Assembly: GCF_020091405.1 (NCBI RefSeq)
Contig: NZ_CP081903.1
Span: 682,001-746,000, forward strand
DNA length: 64,000 nucleotides
Direction: 5' to 3'
Source: Bacteroides cellulosilyticus
GTDB lineage: Bacteria > Bacteroidota > Bacteroidia > Bacteroidales > Bacteroidaceae
Shown: one piece after another, positions 1-9,039 of the stretch
Layout: every line of letters starts with the position of its first letter
How positions within the stretch are numbered: the first letter of the stretch is position 1
The notes under the pieces: model-generated
The model's input: only the letters and a program-made list of their open reading frames with translations
Database searches by the model: none
Told to the model about the DNA's origin: nothing
Made by a program: the position numbers and the translations under genes

Positions 1-3000
1 AACGCGGGTAGGAAGAATTATCAATACCCGGTGTTAATGCACTGCTTGATGCGGACACTTCAGGGTCATACCCCGTATAATCGGTAAAAGTATGAATGTT
101 ATTCAAGGTACAATACACACGGGCATTACTGATTTTAGCGCGTTGCACTAATTTCTTTGGTAAAGTATATCCCAAGGTGATCGTATTTAAGCGTAAATAA
201 GAGCCATCTTCCAAGTAATAACTACTGCGTTCACTAATGGCAGTCTTGTTATTCCCTGAAATATTCCACAAAGCATTACCATCATATTGGTGTGGATTCA
301 GTGCAGCCAAACGAGCCAAATCAGAACTTTCTTTACCCGTTGAAGGATCAATCAATGTGAAACGGTTCTTCATTTTTTCAAGTGTATTCTGATTAGCCAG
401 ATACGGGCCAATAAAGCGCTGAGTACTCATGCTGAACACATCATTACCTACTACGAAATTCATGAAAATAGTCAAATCAAATCCTTTATAAGTAAAGGTA
501 TTGTTCCAACCTCCAGTGAAATTAGGAGCTGCATTTCCTATCACAGTACGGTCATTAGTACCCCATACCGGATTTCCATCTGCATCTACCTCACCAGCCG
601 TCGGTCTATATTTAGCATCACCCGGCTTTACATTTTCACGATTAGAACCTTTCAAATAAGGAACACCTGCATTCAATGTATAGCCACCATCAGCATTCTG
701 TGTAAAATCATCTGTCGTATAGATACCATCATAAATCAAACCAAAGAATTGTCCCAACGGTTTTCCTTTTTCAATTTTAAAACCCATACGAGATTCATAC
801 TCTGTTATGAAATTATCAGTTTCACCATCACCATAAATATCCAATACCTTTGAACGGTTGAAAGCAATATTGAAGTCCATTGTCCAAGTGAAATCCTTTG
901 TACGAATATTAGTCGTATTCAAAACTAATTCTACACCACGATTACGGATAGAACCAATGTTCTGGAATTGATGGGTATAGCCAGTAGAAGTAGGTATTTG
1001 GTTCTTAATTAACAGATTGGAAGATTCATTGTTATACCAGTCTACTGACAGATTAACACGGCTATTAAGAATTGATATATCCAAACCGACATTGGTGGTA
1101 GTAGTTTTTTCCCACTTCAATTTCGGATTTCCAAGTGTTGTACCAGGCACAAGTGTTATGTAATCACTACCATTATAGCCATAATGACCTGAGCCATAAT
1201 CTGTAGCATACATATTATTATCAACGTTATTATTACCAGAAGTACCATAACCTACACGCAATTTCAAGTTCTGGAAGAAATCAAAATCCTTCATAAAACC
1301 TTCTTCTGAAATTCGCCATGCTGCAGAAGCAGAAGGGAAGTAACCCCATTGTTGGCCACGGGCAAACTTAGAAGAACCGTCGGCACGTAATGTTCCTGTA
1401 AACAAATAACGGTCACTATAATTGTAAGAAAGACGGCCAAAGAGAGAGACAAGGCCAACTCTACTTTTCCCTGATTTCCACGTCTGCGGAGTACCCATAC
1501 TGACATCATTCAAGCCAAAGTTGCCATCTGAGAATTTTCGGTATTCATTATCCAGATTCATAGATTCTTGATACCAGGTTTCCTGACCAAGCAGAACATT
1601 AAAACGATGGGCTTCTTTCACATTAAATGCATAATTCAATGTATTCGTAATCTGCCAAGAAAACTTTTCGCTGTTATTGCGATAACCATATCCATAAGGA
1701 CTTTGATTGGACGAAGCTGTCTTCGTATTACCATTATCCCAATAATCTTTACGCACTTGCTGCCACATGTAACTTCCGGATGTACGGAAAGTCAAATCTT
1801 TCAATATATCTATTTCCAACCCGGCATTCACTGTTGCCATACGAGTATATTTCTCATTGGTTATAGATTGATTATTGATGATTGGATTATTAGCATCATA
1901 ATTATCCCCACCATACATTTCAGAAAAGAGGTCAGCCAAATCAGAACCTAACAATTGTTCATTAGTCCACTTCACGCCACCTGTCACCGGTTGCAAAATT
2001 GTCTGTTTCAATGTACCGCCCAATGAACCTCCACCATCAATTTTTGTCATTTGTAAGCTGGAAGAAAAATCAAAACGTACACCTTTCCATAATTCATGAT
2101 TAATCTTAGCACGGATACTATTCTTCTGATATCCATGTTTATCCATTATACCATCCTCACCCGTGTAGTTATAGCTCAACATATACTTAGTCTTCTCACT
2201 GCCACCACTGATATTCACATTGTGATTCTGTGTAATACCCGTATTACCGAACACCTCATCCTGCCAATCAATGCCGGCACGATTACCATACTCATTAGCA
2301 ATACGACCGTATGCACCGGTATAGAAATCACCAGAATTAATATCTCCACCAAAAATATTCGAGAAGTTATCTTCATTGCCACGAAGTAACTGGAACTCAT
2401 ACTGATACTTTACATAGTCTTCAACTCCCATCAAATCCAGTTTCTTTCCTAATCGGTCAAAACTGACAAAACCATTATAAGAAACTTCGGTCTTACCTGC
2501 CTTACCGGATTTCGTAGTAATCAATATAACACCATTGGAACCACGAGCACCATAAATAGCCGTTGCAGAAGCATCCTTCATTACATCAATAGTTTCGATA
2601 TCATTGATGTCTACATTCTGCAAACCATTTTCCATTTGGAAACCATCAACAATATAAAGTGGTTCTGTTCCTTGTGTGATAGATGTACCACCACGTACCG
2701 TAATATTAATATCAGCCCCCGGAGCACCACTTTGCTGTACGATATTCACACCTGCCGCTTTACCCGCCAATGCTTGTGCTGCAGTAGTCACAGGAGCGAT
2801 AGCCAAATCCTTACTACCAACAGAAACAGAAGAACCAGTCAATTCTTTACGCTTCACCTTCGCATACCCAATAGCAACGACTTCTTCCAACATTACTGAA
2901 GATTCTTTGAGCGTAACTGCAAAATGGGTTTTGTTACCAATAAGAACAGTTTGATCTTCATAACCAATAAACGAAACCACCAATTCCTTAGCCGAAACAG

Positions 3001-3202
3001 GTACAGAGAGTTTGAAATTACCATCCATATCGGTAATAGTACCAATAGATTTGTCACCTTTCACCGTAACAGAAGCTCCGATCACCACGTCAATCGCATC
3101 GCGAACCGTACCGGTAAGCGTCTTGTTCTGGGCAAAAATGCTTAGAGGACAGCTTATTAACAGAAGCATTAATAAGCACATTTTTCTGTGTAAGATTCTC
3201 AT
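1..3202 (-). CDS. SusC-like TonB-dependent outer-membrane receptor (3' end cut by window edge)
   Basis: Outer-membrane transporter that imports oligosaccharides with a SusD partner and TonB energy. I translated it from the ATG at 3202; it stays open to the window edge. The signal peptide ends at about residue 25 (SIFAQ). A carboxypeptidase-regulatory-like domain follows (about 28-105, with GTITDMDGNFKL), then the TonB-box region (LEEVVAIGYAKVKRKELTG) and a plug (VRGGTSITQGTEPLYIVDGF, VMKDASATAIYGARGSNGV), then a long barrel. The last visible residues (YTGYDPEVSASSSALTPG, then YPR) match the typical SusC C-terminus, so only about 10-15 residues are missing. SusD would lie just outside the window. 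The promoter region carries the same 21-bp-spaced repeats as the GH28 gene upstream, so it probably belongs to the same regulon. The ligand is inferred from context only. Confidence 0.93.
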   Translation of the reverse strand, partial: MRILHRKMCLLMLLLISCPLSIFAQNKTLTGTVRDAIDVVIGASVTVKGDKSIGTITDMDGNFKLSVPVSAKELVVSFIGYEDQTVLIGNKTHFAVTLKESSVMLEEVVAIGYAKVKRKELTGSSVSVGSKDLAIAPVTTAAQALAGKAAGVNIVQQSGAPGADINITVRGGTSITQGTEPLYIVDGFQMENGLQNVDINDIETIDVMKDASATAIYGARGSNGVILITTKSGKAGKTEVSYNGFVSFDRLGKKLDLMGVEDYVKYQYEFQLLRGNEDNFSNIFGGDINSGDFYTGAYGRIANEYGNRAGIDWQDEVFGNTGITQNHNVNISGGSEKTKYMLSYNYTGEDGIMDKHGYQKNSIRAKINHELWKGVRFDFSSSLQMTKIDGGGSLGGTLKQTILQPVTGGVKWTNEQLLGSDLADLFSEMYGGDNYDANNPIINNQSITNEKYTRMATVNAGLEIDILKDLTFRTSGSYMWQQVRKDYWDNGNTKTASSNQSPYGYGYRNNSEKFSWQITNTLNYAFNVKEAHRFNVLLGQETWYQESMNLDNEYRKFSDGNFGLNDVSMGTPQTWKSGKSRVGLVSLFGRLSYNYSDRYLFTGTLRADGSSKFARGQQWGYFPSASAAWRISEEGFMKDFDFFQNLKLRVGYGTSGNNNVDNNMYATDYGSGHYGYNGSDYITLVPGTTLGNPKLKWEKTTTTNVGLDISILNSRVNLSVDWYNNESSNLLIKNQIPTSTGYTHQFQNIGSIRNRGVELVLNTTNIRTKDFTWTMDFNIAFNRSKVLDIYGDGETDNFITEYESRMGFKIEKGKPLGQFFGLIYDGIYTTDDFTQNADGGYTLNAGVPYLKGSNRENVKPGDAKYRPTAGEVDADGNPVWGTNDRTVIGNAAPNFTGGWNNTFTYKGFDLTIFMNFVVGNDVFSMSTQRFIGPYLANQNTLEKMKNRFTLIDPSTGKESSDLARLAALNPHQYDGNALWNISGNNKTAISERSSYYLEDGSYLRLNTITLGYTLPKKLVQRAKISNARVYCTLNNIHTFTDYTGYDPEVSASSSALTPGIDNSSYPR

Positions 3203-3284
3203 AGATTATTAATATAATTTGATTAATAAATAAATTTAAGCCTAACCAAATGCACAACCGTTATCGAGCACATTATTCTGGTTA

Positions 3285-3348
3285 CAAATATAGAATTTGA
3301 AACCAACCTACAAGATGTATTTTTTGACCGAAACACTTTCTCTTTTGA
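3285..3348 (-). promoter_or_regulatory. susC promoter with AraC-type direct-repeat operator
   Basis: On the minus strand a Bacteroides -7 box, TATATTTG, lies at 3292-3285, about 80 bp before the susC start. Two TTTTGA hexamers (written on the plus strand) lie at 3322-3327 and 3343-3348, exactly 21 bp apart, with the first 30 bp upstream of the -7 box. The same arrangement occurs before the GH28 gene, rhaB and the esterase-GH105 gene. Two helical turns between direct half-sites is typical of AraC-family activators. That the neighbouring AraC protein binds here is inference. Confidence 0.65.
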
Positions 3349-3450
3349 TTTTCTTAATAAATAACCTAATAGTTCAAACAAAGAATAGGATTTATTGTAG
3401 TATTCTTAATAGGTTAAATATAAAATCAATCCTAAAAATGCCATAAAAAA

Positions 3451-3473
3451 AGGATGCTCACTACGAACATCCT
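3451..3473 (-). terminator. Terminator after the sulfatase gene
   Basis: Read on the minus strand, AGGATG pairs with CATCCT around an 11-nt loop and is followed by a run of seven T (plus-strand A run at 3444-3450). It lies about 30 bp past the sulfatase stop and separates the GH28-sulfatase unit from susC. Confidence 0.75.
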
Positions 3474-3500
3474 TTCCTCATAAACTATCATTACAGCTAC

Positions 3501-4898
3501 TCAAAACTCACCGGGTAATGGCCAATTGGGAGTAGGTACATGCATTTTCTCCATTTCCTTTTCAAATTCAGCTATTACTCCAGGATATTTATCGGCTAAA
3601 TTCATAGACTCAGTCATGTCTTCCTTTATATTATATAATTCTAAAGGAGCATCTTTTTTAATAGTAACAACTTTCCAGTCACCTCTGCGAGCTGCACGTT
3701 GTTTTCCGGGAAACTCCCAGTATAGCAAACGATTATCCGTATCCATCTGCTTACCATAGAATAGAGGTAAGACATTTATCCCATTTAATTTTTGAGGCAA
3801 TTTATCTGTAGCATTAGCCAATGCGGCCAATGTAGGCATTATATCCGGGAAATAAATAATGTTATTCAATTTCTGAACCGGAACTTTACCTGGCTGATTA
3901 ACAATAAAGGGCACACGAATTCCTCCTTCATAAAGTTGTCCTTTCATACCCTTCAGTGCACCTTTACATCCTAACTCGGCCAATGGCGCCTGCTTAGCGG
4001 CTCCATTGTCTGAAGCAAAAATGATCATTGTATTCTCACGCAATCCTAATCTGTCAAGTTCTGCCAACAAGCGTCCAATTGCCCGGTCCATGTGTGTGAT
4101 AAGCGCAGCATACCGTTTAGTATTCATATCCCAAGTTTCATCATCATACCAAACCGTTTCATCTATAATATAAGGTTCATGCGGTGCATCATAGGCCAAA
4201 TACAAAAAGAATGGATTTGTCTTGTTCCTATTTATAAATTTAATCGCATCTTCCGTTGAAAGATCAGTATTATGCTTTATATGTTTGTCTCCTTCATTCT
4301 CTCTTATATTTTCAAGTTTCTCATTATTGAAACGCCAATAAGGATAGTAATATGGATCATTAGAATAAACCGTACTAATAAGCCAGCCGTAAAACTCATC
4401 AAATCCTCGATTCAAAGGGGTAGCCTCAGGATTAAAACCATCCAAATGCCATTTGTTTACCAAACATGTCCGATAGCCAGCACTACTTAATACAGTAGCG
4501 ATTGTTGTATCATTCGGTAACAAATGCATTCTTCGTATAAGCTTTGTACCTTTCATCCCTTCAATACCTCCTGCATTACAGAAATTATCACGAATGGTAG
4601 TATTCCCCGTATTCCGCCCCGTCATCAACGCACAACGAGAAGGAGAACTTATTCCCGATCCTGCATAACACTGAGTAAAAGAAGTGCCAGTTGCTGCCAG
4701 TTTATCAATATTAGGAGTTTCAATATATTTATTCCCATAACAAGCCAAATCACAATACCCCATATCATCCGCCAATATAAAAATAATATTAGTTTTTTTA
4801 TCGTTTACCGCAGTTGACTGCTGAGCTTTAACCACTATTTGAGAAAGAACCAACATATTTACGGCACAAAATCCTCCTAAAAGTTTATTCTTATTCAT
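3501..4898 (-). CDS. Exported S1-family sulfatase, serine type
   Basis: Hydrolyses a sulfate ester, probably in the periplasm or at the cell surface. The protein has 465 residues with a signal peptide to about residue 26 (VVKAQ). Metal-binding aspartates lie in ILADDMGYCD (D44, D45). The sulfatase signature reads S84-S-P-S-R88, so the residue matured to formylglycine is serine rather than cysteine. KWHLDGF and NRGFDEFYGW are further family motifs, and ASDNG near residue 288 is the usual second metal motif. Anaerobic maturases of gut Bacteroides are known to handle such sites; none is visible here. It lies 61 bp behind the GH28 gene and is probably co-transcribed with it. A sulfatase is unexpected in a pectin locus, since plant pectins are not usually sulfated, so the substrate is open. 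Confidence 0.92.
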   Translation of the reverse strand: MNKNKLLGGFCAVNMLVLSQIVVKAQQSTAVNDKKTNIIFILADDMGYCDLACYGNKYIETPNIDKLAATGTSFTQCYAGSGISSPSRCALMTGRNTGNTTIRDNFCNAGGIEGMKGTKLIRRMHLLPNDTTIATVLSSAGYRTCLVNKWHLDGFNPEATPLNRGFDEFYGWLISTVYSNDPYYYPYWRFNNEKLENIRENEGDKHIKHNTDLSTEDAIKFINRNKTNPFFLYLAYDAPHEPYIIDETVWYDDETWDMNTKRYAALITHMDRAIGRLLAELDRLGLRENTMIIFASDNGAAKQAPLAELGCKGALKGMKGQLYEGGIRVPFIVNQPGKVPVQKLNNIIYFPDIMPTLAALANATDKLPQKLNGINVLPLFYGKQMDTDNRLLYWEFPGKQRAARRGDWKVVTIKKDAPLELYNIKEDMTESMNLADKYPGVIAEFEKEMEKMHVPTPNWPLPGEF

Positions 4899-4959
4899 AT
4901 TCTACATATTTTTATTCATAGTTTCATTCTGTCTCACGAACATTATACTCCAACGCACA

Positions 4960-6381
4960 TTATGGCATATCAACATTCTCATTATACTCCAACATCAATT
5001 CATCATGAGCTTTAATCTGAACGTTATCTAATTTCCAGCCCTTAGCCCAAATGATTTTTCCAGCTTTATCACCTTCAATACAGACATTACGAAGTATAAA
5101 GTTTTCGATTTTGCTATTTGCTATTCCAACTACATTCATACAAGTTCTTGCATTAGAAGCTGTTACATTATCAAGAGTAACATTCCGAAAGACAGGAGTG
5201 CCTTGTTCCAAACTTACCGATTCTAGCATTTTACTCCAGTACACTGGAATGTTCTCCATATCATATCCCTTTGGAAGTTTAGAAATACTATATGCAGGAT
5301 TCCAATTCAAATCAACAACAAATGGTCGTTCAACCCCTATCATCTCGATGTCATACAAATAAATGTCTTCAATCACTCCACCACGCTGACAAGTACTCTT
5401 GAAACGCAATCCACATTTTGTACCTACACCTTTCATTCGGTATGCCACTATATTACGAATTCCCCCCGAGGTTTCACTACCACAAGTAAACATCCCCCCT
5501 CCTGAACCAGCTACACAATCACGAATCACTACATATTGGCAAGGGCGATTCACCCTAAGCCCGTCACTATCTCGTCCGGCTTTCAAACAGAAATTATCAT
5601 CATTGCAATTTATATTAGCATTCTGAACAAGAATATATTCAGATGAATCAATATCAATGCCATCTGTACTTGGACCATGACCTTCAATATTATTACTAAT
5701 TATAATACCATCAATTGTTATATGCTTACTATATAAAACATGCAAACTCCAAAAACCAGGCTGATACAATACAATATCACGTACAGTCACATTCTCACAT
5801 TCGGCAATAAGAATTCCGCGAGGGCGTTCACAATCATAATCCACAATCCAACGTAATCCCTTTGCCTCATAATCCTCCCGCATATTCCAGTACTTATCCC
5901 AAAACACCTTGCCACGCCCATTTATCACTCCATCACCAGAAATAGCAGCATTTTTCTTACCAATGATATTTATCAATGCAGAAGGCCACTCCATTTCTAT
6001 TCCTGCAACGCGCGTATCTATCTTCTTATAATCACCTATATCTTGAGAGCCTATAAGAGTGACTCCTTTTGAAATATGAAGATTTACATTGTTCCCTACA
6101 AATAAAGAACCGGTAAGATAAATGCCTGGATGAAACACTACAATTCCGCCTCCGGCTTGTTCTGCAGCATCAATTGCTTTTTGAATAGCCACAGTATTCA
6201 TACTTAGAGCATCTCCCTTTGCGCCATAGTCTGTGACATTATATACAGCCTGCTGTACCGGATAAGACATAGCACCTACTTTTTTCATCCAAAAGAAATC
6301 TGGTATTTCTCTGCCATGAGCGTTCGTGGATAAACCGGTCATCCATACAGACAACGTAAACAGAATAAAGTAATTCTTCAT
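4960..6381 (-). CDS. GH28 polygalacturonase-family glycoside hydrolase
   Basis: Right-handed beta-helix hydrolase of galacturonic-acid-containing polymers, exported (signal peptide ends near NAHG, about residue 23). I start it at the ATG at 6381 (MKNYFILF), because it begins the signal peptide and the upstream extension holds the promoter; this gives 473 residues. The GH28 fold is shown by the N-terminal NVTDYGAKGDALSMNT block, then STDGIDID, NDDNFCLKAG, GSETSGG and GLRFKS. The usual GHG catalytic-site motif reads GSG here (AGSGGGMFTCGSE), while the other GH28 of this window keeps GHG. It could therefore be an exo-acting or rhamnogalacturonan-specific variant, or less active. The operator and -7 box upstream resemble those of susC. 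Confidence 0.9.
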   Translation of the reverse strand: MKNYFILFTLSVWMTGLSTNAHGREIPDFFWMKKVGAMSYPVQQAVYNVTDYGAKGDALSMNTVAIQKAIDAAEQAGGGIVVFHPGIYLTGSLFVGNNVNLHISKGVTLIGSQDIGDYKKIDTRVAGIEMEWPSALINIIGKKNAAISGDGVINGRGKVFWDKYWNMREDYEAKGLRWIVDYDCERPRGILIAECENVTVRDIVLYQPGFWSLHVLYSKHITIDGIIISNNIEGHGPSTDGIDIDSSEYILVQNANINCNDDNFCLKAGRDSDGLRVNRPCQYVVIRDCVAGSGGGMFTCGSETSGGIRNIVAYRMKGVGTKCGLRFKSTCQRGGVIEDIYLYDIEMIGVERPFVVDLNWNPAYSISKLPKGYDMENIPVYWSKMLESVSLEQGTPVFRNVTLDNVTASNARTCMNVVGIANSKIENFILRNVCIEGDKAGKIIWAKGWKLDNVQIKAHDELMLEYNENVDMP

Positions 6382-6455
6382 TATATAAATTAGATTAACA
6401 AGTAAATTATGCGTTATTGAAAGGTCAATTAGTAAACAATAATTCTTATAAAGGA

Positions 6456-6518
6456 CAAAAGTAAACAATTATACAGCTACAATTATATTCCTTTTGACCC
6501 TAATACTTTTCCTTTTGA
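6456..6518 (-). promoter_or_regulatory. GH28 promoter with AraC-type direct-repeat operator
   Basis: The minus-strand -7 box TACTTTTG is at 6463-6456. TTTTGA hexamers (plus strand) lie at 6492-6497 and 6513-6518, exactly 21 bp apart, and the first is 29 bp upstream of the -7 box. The whole block closely matches the susC upstream block, including the inner TTTTGACC and ACTTT. The AraC gene lies directly upstream. Confidence 0.68.
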
Positions 6519-6616
6519 TTTTGTCCAATCAAAAAGTATCTATTGTCTCATCTTACGCTTAAATTCTCTCCGACTATTATTGTCAGAAGAGTCTTTCAAC
6601 TTTTCAAAAGTAGTGT

Positions 6617-7537
6617 TTATTCCTCGTCCACAATTCCGGTTTCACGCCCAAAAGATCTATATTCCAAGGGTGTAAATCCAGTACGTTTTTTGAAAAGAGA
6701 GAAAAAATGCTCAGTGGATTTATAATCGAGCATAAAAGATATTTCCTTGACAGACTGAGATGTACCTACTAACAACTGCTTTGCTTTACGAAGTTTCAAT
6801 TCCTGAAAATATTTGGCAGGCGCATATCCCGTATAATCCTTAAAGACCTTGCGGAACCAGGAATAGCTAATATTCAGTTTCATAGCCAATTCTTCCGGAT
6901 CAATATCTTTGAACACATTTTCATTCATAATAATTTTTGCCTGTTCAATCTTTTGATCAACATCACCAACCTCAAAAATCTTATTCTTAGAAATGGAAAG
7001 GATCATTCCTATCATATGCAACACAATACCAGAAAGATATTGTTGAGAAGAAATCTTATCAGCTTCAGCAATTTCCAATGCACGCGAGAAAAGAGTAACT
7101 AATTCTTCATTCAACCCCACCTCTAATACTTGATTATCTTTAGAAAGGAAACCACCTTTCAACATATCATCTATGACCGGTCCTTCAAAACCAATGTAGT
7201 ATTCATTCCATCCTGTCTGCTGGTATGGGTGGTATGTGTGCCACTGTCCGGGAAACAGCACCATGAGCCTTCCCTTACAAACTTGCTTTTCAGGAGTGGT
7301 CTCAGAGGTAAATAATCCTCGACCTTTAGTAATGTAAACCAGTTGATACTCACGTAAAACACGTCCCTTCTGAGCATTGAAGAAGTAACCAGAAGGATGG
7401 TCCTTCAAGGGATAGGGAGAATTCGGCTGGATAGACTGAAAGCCTACAGTATTTACCCACAGACCGAATTTCTGGTCCATGTCATTTACAATCAAGTACT
7501 TAAATTCAACCCCTAAATCATTATAGTTCTTAGTCAT
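6617..7537 (-). CDS. rhaR: AraC-family transcriptional activator, probable RhaR
   Basis: Cytoplasmic sugar-responsive activator of 306 residues. The N-terminal half (about 50-150) looks like the cupin-type ligand-binding region of AraC proteins (LREYQLVYITKGRG, VLFPGQWHTYHPY). The C-terminal 100 residues hold two helix-turn-helix units (LAMKLNISYSWFRKVFKDYT and VKEISFMLDYKSTEHFFSLF) followed by the family motif FKKRTGFTPLEYR. It follows the rhamnose genes in the position that RhaR holds next to the rha operon in B. thetaiotaomicron, which is the basis of the name. It has its own -7 box at 7572-7579 and sits after a terminator. Four 21-bp-spaced direct repeats in this window are candidate targets. 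The effector (rhamnose or a derivative) is inferred. Confidence 0.82.
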   Translation of the reverse strand: MTKNYNDLGVEFKYLIVNDMDQKFGLWVNTVGFQSIQPNSPYPLKDHPSGYFFNAQKGRVLREYQLVYITKGRGLFTSETTPEKQVCKGRLMVLFPGQWHTYHPYQQTGWNEYYIGFEGPVIDDMLKGGFLSKDNQVLEVGLNEELVTLFSRALEIAEADKISSQQYLSGIVLHMIGMILSISKNKIFEVGDVDQKIEQAKIIMNENVFKDIDPEELAMKLNISYSWFRKVFKDYTGYAPAKYFQELKLRKAKQLLVGTSQSVKEISFMLDYKSTEHFFSLFKKRTGFTPLEYRSFGRETGIVDEE

Positions 7538-7571
7538 AATACGTGTTTTTACAGGATAGGATAGGTAAGGG

Positions 7572-7579
7572 CAAAAATA
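7572..7579 (-). promoter_or_regulatory. -7 box of the AraC (rhaR) gene
   Basis: TATTTTTG on the minus strand matches TAnnTTTG and lies 35 bp before the start codon, downstream of the terminator that closes the rha operon. No 21-bp repeat is seen 30 bp upstream, so autoregulation through that motif is not supported. Confidence 0.5.
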
Positions 7580-7603
7580 GAAATTATTTGCGAATAAAAA
7601 AAT

Positions 7604-7643
7604 GTCCGCTCCGGGTTAATTCTAAAAATATACCGGAGCGGAC
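7604..7643 (-). terminator. Terminator of the rha operon
   Basis: GTCCGCTCCGG (7604-7614) and CCGGAGCGGAC (7633-7643) form a perfect 11-bp stem with an 18-nt loop. On the minus strand it is followed by a run of seven T. It lies 28 bp past the GH105 stop codon and ends the rhaB-to-GH105 transcript. Confidence 0.85.
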
Positions 7644-7670
7644 TAATAAATACGAATAAAGAGAAAGAGT

Positions 7671-8969
7671 CTATTTCTTTACGACAATCTTATCATATTG
7701 TTGTTCAGCCTTGATTTCTGTATACTTAGGTGCATCTATCATCTCGATAAGTGCACGGAGTACAGGACCTTCACCCATAGGATCGTTCTCTTGGGTAGGA
7801 CGGTTGTAATAGTATGCCACAGAAGGCATAATACCGGTTCCTACACAAATAGAAGTTACATCACCATCATCAGAGATTTTTCTCATCATACCCTTCAAAC
7901 CTTGTTCCGCCACATAGATAAAGTCCGGATGCAACCAACCTTCCTTCACACCACGGGCAATACCGAACACGAACATGGCGGTACCGGTGATTTCTTCATA
8001 AGAATCTTCCTTATCCAGCAATTGATGCCAAAGTCCGTTCTTACCTTGATAGCGAGCTACACCACTGGCTTGCTGGCGGAAATTTTCAATAACCGCTTCA
8101 CGCATCGGATGATCTTTCGGCATCATACTGAGCAAATCAGCTTGTGCCATAAACACCCAGCCGTTGGCACGGCTCCAATGAGCTACTCCATGTTCCTTAT
8201 TGTCTGTATGATAACAGTGATAATAAATCTGCTTTTCAGGACACCAGAGATAGCGATTATAATTCAATACCTGATTAGCGGCATCATTGAAATACTTCTC
8301 ATCACCAGTCAACTTACCCATACGTGCCAAAAAAGAAATTGCCATGAACGCATCGTCCGCCCAGATAGTATTAACGTGTGGCCAGATGCGGGCAATGGTA
8401 CCATCAACCAAACGAGGTTCACCGTAATTCAGATGTTCGGCAGTCTCATTAATATAACCCAAAAATGAATCATTAGGATACTTCAACTGCAACTCTATCA
8501 AACTGGCTCCCATCGGTCCATTATCGTCCAGACGTTTGCCACGGAAGATCATGTGCCAACTCAATTTGCGGACAGCATTCCAACCATCCCGCTTAAAAGC
8601 TTCATCATATTGTTTACGGAAGAAATCAAGGTTACCTTCGTTGAATACGAAGTTCATATTCTTCAAAACATATTTCTCATACTTCTTATCACCGAGCTTA
8701 TCACCCAGTTCCATCAAAGCCATGTTTGTTACCCCATTGGTATAGTGCCAGTTATTATACTTGCAAGCAACCTTTACGTCCATATCAAGAGGTAACTTCT
8801 TGACGGACTTATATGTCTCACCAGTCTTCGTATTCTTGAACTCGTATGTAGTGCTGGCAAGAATGCGGTCTGCAATCTTTACGGCAGCTTCTCTTGCCGT
8901 CATCTTGGTTTGGGCGGTAAGGGTTGCCACTGCCAACAGCAGGGCGAGGGAAAAGAATGTTCGTTTCAT
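7671..8969 (-). CDS. GH105 unsaturated rhamnogalacturonyl hydrolase
   Basis: Removes the unsaturated galacturonyl residue that a rhamnogalacturonan lyase leaves on the non-reducing end. The exported protein has 432 residues with a signal peptide to about residue 19 (ATLTAQ). The (alpha/alpha)6-barrel family is indicated by IWADDAFMAISFLARMG (the aspartate pair is the catalytic region), WSRANGWVFMAQADLL, YQGKNGLWHQLLD and EITGTAMFVFGIARG. It lies 70 bp behind the aldolase gene with a hairpin in the gap, and is the last gene before the operon terminator. In B. thetaiotaomicron this slot holds the lactaldehyde reductase rhaO, which I do not find anywhere in the window. A second GH105 domain exists in the esterase fusion at 20493-23024. 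Confidence 0.9.
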   Translation of the reverse strand: MKRTFFSLALLLAVATLTAQTKMTAREAAVKIADRILASTTYEFKNTKTGETYKSVKKLPLDMDVKVACKYNNWHYTNGVTNMALMELGDKLGDKKYEKYVLKNMNFVFNEGNLDFFRKQYDEAFKRDGWNAVRKLSWHMIFRGKRLDDNGPMGASLIELQLKYPNDSFLGYINETAEHLNYGEPRLVDGTIARIWPHVNTIWADDAFMAISFLARMGKLTGDEKYFNDAANQVLNYNRYLWCPEKQIYYHCYHTDNKEHGVAHWSRANGWVFMAQADLLSMMPKDHPMREAVIENFRQQASGVARYQGKNGLWHQLLDKEDSYEEITGTAMFVFGIARGVKEGWLHPDFIYVAEQGLKGMMRKISDDGDVTSICVGTGIMPSVAYYYNRPTQENDPMGEGPVLRALIEMIDAPKYTEIKAEQQYDKIVVKK

Positions 8970-8995
8970 GATTATAGTTTTAAGTAGTTAGTAGC

Positions 8996-9034
8996 AAGCG
9001 GATAGTAGCAGGCGGAAACTACTACTATCCGCTT
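8996..9034. other. Hairpin between rhaD and GH105
   Basis: AAGCGGATAGTAG (8996-9008) and CTACTATCCGCTT (9022-9034) form a perfect 13-bp stem around a 13-nt loop. There is no T run on the minus strand, so it is more likely an mRNA processing or stability element than a terminator. Confidence 0.7.
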
Positions 9035-9039
9035 AAGAG

